Part shown: piece after piece, positions 5,138 to 9,836 of the stretch
Position numbering within the stretch: the first letter of the stretch is position 1
Layout of the letters: the number at the start of each line of letters is the position of its first letter
NCBI GenBank assembly: GCA_024402455.1
Contig: JAKSTS010000064.1
Span: 1-9,836 of the forward strand
Direction: 5' to 3'
DNA length: 9,836 nt
From: Treponemataceae bacterium
Lineage (GTDB): Bacteria > Spirochaetota > Spirochaetia > Treponematales > Treponemataceae
Made by a program: the position numbers and the translations under genes
Notes under the pieces: model-generated
The model's input: only the letters and a program-made list of their open reading frames with translations
Database searches by the model: none
Told to the model about the DNA's origin: nothing

Positions 5138-7039
5138 ATGAAGAAAAAAATAGCAGTTTTAGCAAACGGATGGAACAATCTTTCTGTTGCGGAAGCAATA
5201 AAAGGCATAAAATCTTGTGCTGATGAATTGAATATCGATTTATTTCTCTTTTTAAGCTACGCAAGTTATGGAATGTCAAAAGAACGTACAAATGGTGAAA
5301 ATTCAGTTTTTGACATAACAGACTACACAGATTTTGACGGTGTAATTATTTTTTCTTCTATGTTGAATTCTTCTACATTGCATTTAAAAATTGGTGAAAA
5401 ATTAAAAGAAAATAATGTGCATGCTGTCAGTGTCGGTGCTGAAATTCCTGGAATTGATTATATTGGTGTCAATAATTTTCAGGGAATGTATGAACTGGTA
5501 TCTCATCTTATTAAAAGACACGGGGTAAAAAATCCGGTTTTCCTTGCAGGTCCAAAACAGAATGCAGATTCCAACGAAAGAATAGAAGCAACACGTCAGG
5601 CACTTGAAGATAATGGCTTTAAGCTTGATGAAAGCAGAATACGTTATACAGACTGGGAATATAACAAGGCTTTGGAAGCTGCACAGGAATTTGCTTCTCC
5701 GGATAAACTTCCAGATGCTTTTATTTGTGCAAATGATAATATTGCAATTGCAGCAAGCATAGGACTTCAAAATAAAGGCATTTTTATTCCAGACCAGACA
5801 ATTGTAACAGGTTTTGATAAAATTTCTTATGCAGATGTTGTTTATCCGTCTATTACGACTGTCTATCAAAACTATGAGAAAATCGGTTATGTTGCAATCT
5901 GGCATCTGCTGGAAAAAATTGAAGGAACAGCACAGATTAACAGAATAATTGTTTCTGCCAATTGGGTACGGAATGAAAGCTGCGGCTGCAAAGCTTCAAG
6001 TGAATCTGAAAAATTGCGCCGTGAATTTTGTACGAATGCATATTCGCAGGAAATGAAGAATATCTATTTTTTGAGTCATACGACAGATATTGCAAATGTG
6101 ATTTTTAATCGTTCTGATTTTTCTAATTTTAAAGCTGATATAAATGATTTTTATAAGAATAACCATTCTTATGAAGGTGATGATTTTTATTTTGTTTTAG
6201 ATTCTGCAACTGTAAAAGCTTTTACTGATACATCCTTTCCTTTAAAAAAACATTTCAGCAAGACAATGCAAAGTATTGTCGCAATGAAAAATGGCGAAAT
6301 TCAGGATTTCAATGAATTTAATCGAAATGATGTAATTCCCGGCTATGAAAAGAAAGATAAGTCTGTTGTATATATAATTTCTTCTCTGCACTATGATGAT
6401 AATTTATTCGGTTATCTGGTCATGAAAGATGCTGTCGAAGAAATGAGGGATACTTCGCATAATCATTATATGATGCAGATGAATTATAATCTTGAAAAAT
6501 ACAGGCAGAATAATCATCTTGAAGAGATGAATAAAGCGCTCCAAAATATTTCTGTAAAAGATTCTCTTTCAGGTTTGTATAACAGACACGGGCTTGAACA
6601 GATAGGAATTCCTTTATTTGAAAAAGCATGCAAAGATAAAAAAAGCTGCGCAATCGTTTTTTCTGATATAAACAGAATGAAATATATCAATGATAATTTC
6701 GGTCATCTTCAGGGCGATCTGGCTATACGAACGGTTTCTGCGGCTTTGTTGTCTCAGCTGCCTGATAATTGGATTGCAATTCGGTATGGCGGCGATGAGT
6801 TTATTGCTCTTGGTGTCTCTTCTGATGAAAATTTGATTAACGATTTTGTTTACAGAATGAATGAAAACCTGAAAAAACAGGTTGAATCAATGCAATTGTC
6901 ATATCCTCTTACAATCAGCTGTGGATATATCCTCACAGATTTTGATGGAAAAGCCGCACTTGAAGATTACATAAAAAAAGCAGATGAAGTCATGTATGTG
7001 CAGAAACAAAAAGCACACAAAGAATCCGCTTCGCGTTAG
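5138..7039 (+). CDS. LacI-type sugar-binding domain fused to GGDEF diguanylate cyclase
   Basis: A soluble 633-residue protein with no signal peptide or membrane segment, predicted to make c-di-GMP in response to an intracellular ligand. Residues 1 to about 280 form a LacI/RbsB-type binding domain that starts straight at its first strand (KKKIAVLANGW), without the DNA-binding helix-turn-helix of LacI repressors. Signatures are DGVIIF (67-72), HLIKRHGVKNPVFLAGP (123-139), LPDAFICANDNIAI (191-204) and VTGFD (223-227). The domain ends in SCGC (281-284), as in similar fusions. About 290-435 is a middle domain of GAF-like character, then a helical linker (about 435-470). The GGDEF domain (about 470-628) has FSDINRMKYINDNFGH (508-523, metal Asp510) and intact GGDEF at 551-555. 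The four residues at the inhibitory RxxD position read PDNW, so this I-site is missing. The ligand is unknown; a pentose is possible given the neighbours. No ribosome binding site precedes the ATG. Confidence 0.9.
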   Translation: MKKKIAVLANGWNNLSVAEAIKGIKSCADELNIDLFLFLSYASYGMSKERTNGENSVFDITDYTDFDGVIIFSSMLNSSTLHLKIGEKLKENNVHAVSVGAEIPGIDYIGVNNFQGMYELVSHLIKRHGVKNPVFLAGPKQNADSNERIEATRQALEDNGFKLDESRIRYTDWEYNKALEAAQEFASPDKLPDAFICANDNIAIAASIGLQNKGIFIPDQTIVTGFDKISYADVVYPSITTVYQNYEKIGYVAIWHLLEKIEGTAQINRIIVSANWVRNESCGCKASSESEKLRREFCTNAYSQEMKNIYFLSHTTDIANVIFNRSDFSNFKADINDFYKNNHSYEGDDFYFVLDSATVKAFTDTSFPLKKHFSKTMQSIVAMKNGEIQDFNEFNRNDVIPGYEKKDKSVVYIISSLHYDDNLFGYLVMKDAVEEMRDTSHNHYMMQMNYNLEKYRQNNHLEEMNKALQNISVKDSLSGLYNRHGLEQIGIPLFEKACKDKKSCAIVFSDINRMKYINDNFGHLQGDLAIRTVSAALLSQLPDNWIAIRYGGDEFIALGVSSDENLINDFVYRMNENLKKQVESMQLSYPLTISCGYILTDFDGKAALEDYIKKADEVMYVQKQKAHKESASR

Positions 7040-7149
7040 TTTTCTGCACGTGTTCTTTTAACGTTGCGCTAAAATGCACAATAAGAACTTTTAAGTTTGA
7101 ATAAAATCAGAAAAAGAAAATTAATTATGAAAAAAGGAGGATGCACAAA
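7040..7149. other. Short spacer with a weak inverted repeat
   Basis: A GTTCTT/AAGAAC pair (about 25-nt loop) follows the GGDEF gene. There is no clear terminator or canonical promoter. The stretch before the next gene is very A-rich. Confidence 0.3.
7136..7140 (+). promoter_or_regulatory. Ribosome binding site fixing the 7150 start
   Basis: A strong AAAGGAGG directly abuts an ATG at 7141, leaving no spacer. The in-frame ATG at 7150 is 9 nt away and is therefore chosen. Confidence 0.7.
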
Positions 7150-7851
7150 ATGAAAAAAAGAATAACAGTTTATTGTATTTTATTGTTTATAATTTCTACA
7201 TTGGCATTTTGTGCTGGAGGAGAAAGAGCTTTAACGAAACATCCCGAATTCATAAATATTGAACAAAAATGGGGTGACAAGCTTGGAACACATTATCTTG
7301 TTAATTTGACTGGAAACCGAATACTTGAATTTGACCAAATAGATTCAAGAACAGGTGGCGGCAAGTATGCAGGTTTAAGAAGAATTGGCGAATTTGAAGT
7401 AAGAGGGTCTGTTATATACAAAAAAACAAAAGTATCTTGGAAAAATACTTATGGTAAGCATGTACGTTTTCAAGATTTAAGTCAATTATTGGGGATAAAA
7501 ATTGAGACAATGGTTGATTGTATAAACAATTATGATGAAATTTTGAATTTAGTAAAGCAACTTGCAAGAGAGCAATATTTATTAGGTTATGAAAAGTCTA
7601 TTAAATTAAAAGACAATAATTGTTTTTATGATGATAGAATAATAAACGAATTTTCTCATCACTTCACTTGCACAGAAGATAGAATAGGTCTTATTAGAGT
7701 TATATCTATCTACAATTATATACAATGGGTTTGGGATGGTATTCAAGAAGAAGAACTAAAACAATGCAAGAATTGGGTTAATGAGTTTGGTGAAAATTGG
7801 GAAAATAATGTTCCTTATGACAAAATCAGAAAATCCCTAGGGCTTGAATAA
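7150..7851 (+). CDS. Predicted secreted protein of unknown family
   Basis: I do not recognise this 233-residue protein. It begins with a signal peptide: MKKRITVYCILLFIIST, then LAFCAGGE. Cys21 follows Leu-Ala-Phe, which resembles a relaxed spirochaetal lipobox although Phe at -1 is atypical; signal peptidase I cleavage near AFCA is the alternative. The mature part is mixed and charged, with KWGDKLGTHY, LTGNRILEFDQIDSRTGGG, a cysteine in CINNYDE and a Trp-rich C-terminal part (YIQWVWDGIQEEE, ENWENNVPYDKIRKSLGL). No membrane segments after the signal and no catalytic motif I can name. Codon use is unlike its neighbours: all nine glutamines are CAA, ATA is frequent for Ile and AGA for Arg, whereas flanking genes prefer CAG and CTT. 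This suggests recent acquisition. It is a single gene with a strong Shine-Dalgarno site, not obviously in an operon. Confidence 0.75.
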   Translation: MKKRITVYCILLFIISTLAFCAGGERALTKHPEFINIEQKWGDKLGTHYLVNLTGNRILEFDQIDSRTGGGKYAGLRRIGEFEVRGSVIYKKTKVSWKNTYGKHVRFQDLSQLLGIKIETMVDCINNYDEILNLVKQLAREQYLLGYEKSIKLKDNNCFYDDRIINEFSHHFTCTEDRIGLIRVISIYNYIQWVWDGIQEEELKQCKNWVNEFGENWENNVPYDKIRKSLGLE

Positions 7852-7864
7852 ACGGGTTTAATCC

Positions 7865-8005
7865 ATGGCAAGACAATCTACAGCAGAACAGTCCAAATCA
7901 AGTAACATGTCGCACCAACCTAAACCAGTTTTTGCTTCGCAAAAACTGGCAGGTTTCGCTGAACCGAACCAATTTTGTAGCACAGCCCAAACGCGAAACC
8001 GTTGA
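7865..8005 (+). CDS. Possible 46-residue ORF spanning a palindrome
   Basis: ATG to TGA, beginning MARQSTAEQSKSS and ending ...CSTAQTRNR. It is hydrophilic with no membrane segment and starts 14 nt after the preceding gene stops. No Shine-Dalgarno sequence. It contains both inverted repeats of this patch. It may be a chance frame through a palindromic repeat or a tiny accessory protein. Confidence 0.2.
   Translation: MARQSTAEQSKSSNMSHQPKPVFASQKLAGFAEPNQFCSTAQTRNR
7925..7949. repeat. Perfect 11-bp hairpin with TTC loop
   Basis: CCAGTTTTTGC (7925-7935) and GCAAAAACTGG (7939-7949) are exactly complementary around TTC. It is the strongest short hairpin in the window. No U-tract follows on the plus strand (CAGGTTTCGC) nor a clean one on the minus strand (TTTAGG), so it is not a standard terminator, although it could still stop transcription of the preceding gene. 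Confidence 0.6.
7952..8000. repeat. 8-bp inverted repeat GGTTTCGC / GCGAAACC
   Basis: GGTTTCGC at 7952-7959 and GCGAAACC at 7993-8000, separated by 33 nt. It lies directly after the 11-bp hairpin, so the two may be parts of one folded element. Confidence 0.4.
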
Positions 8006-8033
8006 AACCGAAACGCCGGAAATTCTGATTTTA

Positions 8034-8054
8034 TTTAAAATACCGTATTTTAAA
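8034..8054. promoter_or_regulatory. Perfect 21-bp palindrome (10-1-10)
   Basis: TTTAAAATAC, one central C, GTATTTTAAA. The single-base centre favours a site for a dimeric DNA-binding protein over an RNA hairpin. It lies about 290 bp upstream of the MBOAT gene. Confidence 0.4.
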
Positions 8055-8082
8055 GCAGGTTCTTTCAGCATTTAAATCGCTG

Positions 8083-8094
8083 TGTTTTAAAACA
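8083..8094. promoter_or_regulatory. Palindrome TGTTTTAAAACA
   Basis: A perfect 12-bp palindrome 28 bp after the 21-bp one, with a related AT-rich core. The pair may be two binding sites or simply AT-rich sequence. Confidence 0.25.
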
Positions 8095-8340
8095 AAAAAC
8101 TTAAGAATTCTCATTGATAAGATTTCAGGCTGCATGTCTGGTTTTGTGCGGAAGGGCGACTGCGCAAAAAAATTATGTTGATTTTTCAAAGTACAAGACA
8201 AGTACAGCAGAAAAGACCAGTGTGAACTTTTGTGTTTCAGTTTTAAGCATTTGCAAAATCACCTTGAATATGTTGTCTTATTATGTAAAAATATCTTGTT
8301 GAATTTTTAATTGTATTTTGCTCCATAAAAAGGTTTGGTT

Positions 8341-9792
8341 ATGTTTTTTTCTTCTTTAGTTTTTATTTTTGGTTTTCTGCCTGCAGTTTTGTTTTTATAT
8401 TATCTGCCGTGTTTTAAATCCAGAAGCTATAAAAATGCAGTGCTGCTGCTTGCAAGTCTTGGTTTTTATGCTTGGGGCGAGCCTGTGTTTGTTTTTATCA
8501 TGTTGTTTTCAATTTTGGTAAATTACATTCTTGGGCTTTTAATCGACAGTGCATCTATTAAAAATGGCGAAAAATCAAAAAAAGCCAAATTATTTCTTGT
8601 ACTTTCAATAATCTGGAATATCGGTCTTTTGTTTGTATTTAAATATCTTTCATTTTTATCTGAAATTTTCAGAAGCATTCTTCCATTAACTACACTGCCC
8701 GAAATTAAAATTGCCCTTCCGATTGGCATTTCGTTTTTTACTTTTCAGATTCTGTCGTACACGATTGATGTTTACCGCAGAAATGTGTCTGTTCAAAAAA
8801 ACATTGCAAATCTTGCACTTTATATTTCGCTTTTCCCTCAGCTTATTGCAGGTCCAATTGTCCGCTACGAAACTGTGCAGGACCAGATTTTAAATCGGTG
8901 TGAAAATTTCAATGATTTTTCAAAAGGTCTTGAGCGATTTATTATTGGTCTTGGCAAAAAATGCCTGCTTGCAAATTATATGGCAATAATTGCAGACACA
9001 ATGTTTGGAATGCAGGCTTCTGATTTGACGGTGTGGGGCGCCTGGTTTGGTGCAATAGGCTACACCCTGCAGATTTATTTTGATTTTTCTGGTTATTCTG
9101 ACATGGCAATCGGTTTAGGTTTAATGTTCGGTTTTAAATTCGAAGAGAACTTCAATTATCCGTATGCTGCAAGGTCAATTACAGATTTCTGGCGCCGCTG
9201 GCATATTTCGCTTTCAAGCTGGTTTAGAGATTATGTTTATATTCCGCTTGGTGGCAACAGGGCAGGGCGTTTGCGCTGTGTTTTTAATCTGTTTGTTGTC
9301 TGGGCGTTAACCGGCATCTGGCATGGTGCAAATTTTACGTTCTGGCTTTGGGGCATTTATTATTTTGTTCTTCTTCAGATAGAGCGTTCTTTTGGGCTTG
9401 CAAAAAAAGCAAAAGATGCAAATGGCATTAAACTTGTTTGTTTTAGAATTTTTACGCTTCTTTTTGTCGTTGTCGGCTGGGTTATGTTCAGGGCAGAAAA
9501 TGTAAGCCATATGCTTACTTATCTTGGCTGCATGTTTGGAAAAGGTAACACCGGTTTTGAACAGGCTTTGTTTATGCTGTTTAACGGCGGTTTCGTGTTC
9601 TTTATCGCTGTTCTTGCATGCATTCCATACCGTTCAATTATCAGTGGAAAATTCCCAAAAATTGCAGAATCTGAAAAGGTTTGCACTGTTTTTGCTGCTG
9701 CAAAGTCTGTTCTGCTTGTTTTTGTGTTTGTTGTTTCAATGCTTAGCTGCATTCAGGCAACTTATAACCCGTTTATTTATTTTAATTTTTAG
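8341..9792 (+). CDS. MBOAT O-acyltransferase (AlgI/PatA/DltB type)
   Basis: A polytopic inner-membrane protein of 483 residues that moves acyl (usually acetyl) groups across the membrane to extracytoplasmic polysaccharide or cell-wall acceptors. The start MFFSSLVFIFGFLPAVLFLYYL is typical of the family. Conserved blocks are FFTFQILSYTIDVYRR (132-147), FPQLIAGPIVRY (165-176), YFDFSGYSDMAIGLG (246-260), FWRRWHISLSSWFRDYVYIP (283-302, with His288) and the catalytic LTGIWHG (323-329, His328). About ten or more hydrophobic segments. ATG 8341 is preferred over the in-frame TTG 8335 because it fits the family start and has AAAAAGG 7 nt upstream. The downstream gene starts 9 nt after the stop, so the two are very likely one operon. 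The acceptor is unknown. Confidence 0.95.
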   Translation: MFFSSLVFIFGFLPAVLFLYYLPCFKSRSYKNAVLLLASLGFYAWGEPVFVFIMLFSILVNYILGLLIDSASIKNGEKSKKAKLFLVLSIIWNIGLLFVFKYLSFLSEIFRSILPLTTLPEIKIALPIGISFFTFQILSYTIDVYRRNVSVQKNIANLALYISLFPQLIAGPIVRYETVQDQILNRCENFNDFSKGLERFIIGLGKKCLLANYMAIIADTMFGMQASDLTVWGAWFGAIGYTLQIYFDFSGYSDMAIGLGLMFGFKFEENFNYPYAARSITDFWRRWHISLSSWFRDYVYIPLGGNRAGRLRCVFNLFVVWALTGIWHGANFTFWLWGIYYFVLLQIERSFGLAKKAKDANGIKLVCFRIFTLLFVVVGWVMFRAENVSHMLTYLGCMFGKGNTGFEQALFMLFNGGFVFFIAVLACIPYRSIISGKFPKIAESEKVCTVFAAAKSVLLVFVFVVSMLSCIQATYNPFIYFNF

Positions 9793-9801
9793 AGGGCAGC
9801 A

Positions 9802-9836
9802 ATGAAAAAATTAAACTGTGTGCAGGTTGTTTGTAC
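9802..9836 (+). CDS. Start of a gene cut by the window edge
   Basis: ATG at 9802 with AGAGGG 5 nt upstream. The visible part is MKKLNCVQVVC, which fits the start of a signal peptide or membrane anchor. It follows the MBOAT gene after 9 nt. In such operons the next gene is often an AlgJ/AlgX- or DHHW-type SGNH partner that passes the acyl group to the acceptor; this is inferred from context only. Confidence 0.6.
   Translation, partial: MKKLNCVQVVC

Larger units (their letters stand above)
7852..8340. other. Gene-poor region with palindromes before the MBOAT gene
   Basis: About 490 bp without a convincing gene. The first part (7861-8020) is visibly richer in G and C than its surroundings and holds two inverted repeats inside a 46-codon ORF. 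The second part is AT-rich and has a 21-bp palindrome (8034-8054) and a 12-bp palindrome (8083-8094). A TTG-initiated frame at 8114-8302 has no ribosome binding site and no recognisable content. The MBOAT promoter should lie in the last 200 bp but is not clear. Confidence 0.5.

Noticed and set aside
5402..5905. Minus-strand frame of 167 codons opposite the sugar-binding domain
   Set aside because: Shadow of the conserved LacI-type domain; composition (many Ile, Asn, Cys) is typical of antisense to AT-rich coding DNA.
7861..8010. Integron attC site behind the foreign-looking gene
   Set aside because: No GTTRRRY or RYYYAAC core boxes in the right arrangement were found on either strand, and no integrase is visible.
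8114..8302. 62-codon frame before the MBOAT gene
   Set aside because: It begins with TTG, has no Shine-Dalgarno sequence, no recognisable motif, and lies in AT-rich spacer.
1..9836. CRISPR array, tRNA, rRNA, transposase or IS ends
   Set aside because: No regularly spaced repeats, cloverleaf, ribosomal signature or transposase motif was seen on either strand.

Overview
The window is AT-rich, with Shine-Dalgarno-led genes (GGAGG or AGAGG, usually 5 nt before ATG) and CAG/CTT-leaning codon use. The gene set resembles a host- or gut-associated Treponema-type spirochaete: intracellular GH43, FGGY kinase with AraD, a sugar-binding-domain/GGDEF fusion, and an MBOAT acyltransferase. The taxon is an inference from gene style and is not proven. 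A Clostridia-like host is the main alternative. Regular Shine-Dalgarno use argues against Bacteroidetes.

Positions 1-4810 form a pentose (arabinose/arabinoxylan) catabolic locus. A cytoplasmic GH43 glycosidase (minus strand, 250-1875) trims imported xylo- or arabino-oligosaccharides. It is divergent from an FGGY sugar kinase, probably an L-ribulokinase (2290-3897), and from araD, L-ribulose-5-phosphate 4-epimerase (3981-4766), which feeds D-xylulose-5-phosphate to the pentose phosphate pathway. L-arabinose isomerase and a transporter are not in the window. The 414-bp divergent region holds a 31-bp imperfect direct repeat (one copy toward each gene) and several dyads. Both transcription units end in convincing intrinsic terminators. 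Positions 1-249 hold an unusual run of stacked inverted repeats.

Positions 4811-7039 hold a soluble diguanylate cyclase. A LacI-type sugar-binding domain without its DNA-binding domain is joined through a middle domain to an intact GGDEF domain. Its promoter is so close to the ATG that the mRNA may be leaderless. The preceding intergenic region contains a minus-strand terminator with no annotated gene behind it.

Positions 7040-8340 look like an accessory island. One secreted protein of unknown family has codon use unlike its neighbours. It is followed by almost 490 bp without a convincing gene, containing a GC-richer palindromic patch with a 46-codon ORF and then AT-rich palindromes.

Positions 8341-9836 begin a cell-surface modification operon: an AlgI/PatA/DltB-type MBOAT O-acyltransferase, followed after 9 nt by the start of another gene that runs off the window.

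No complete new multi-gene system is evident. The most promising leads are the sugar-sensing cyclase beside the pentose locus, the repeated cis-element, the orphan terminator, and the foreign-looking 7150-8005 segment.
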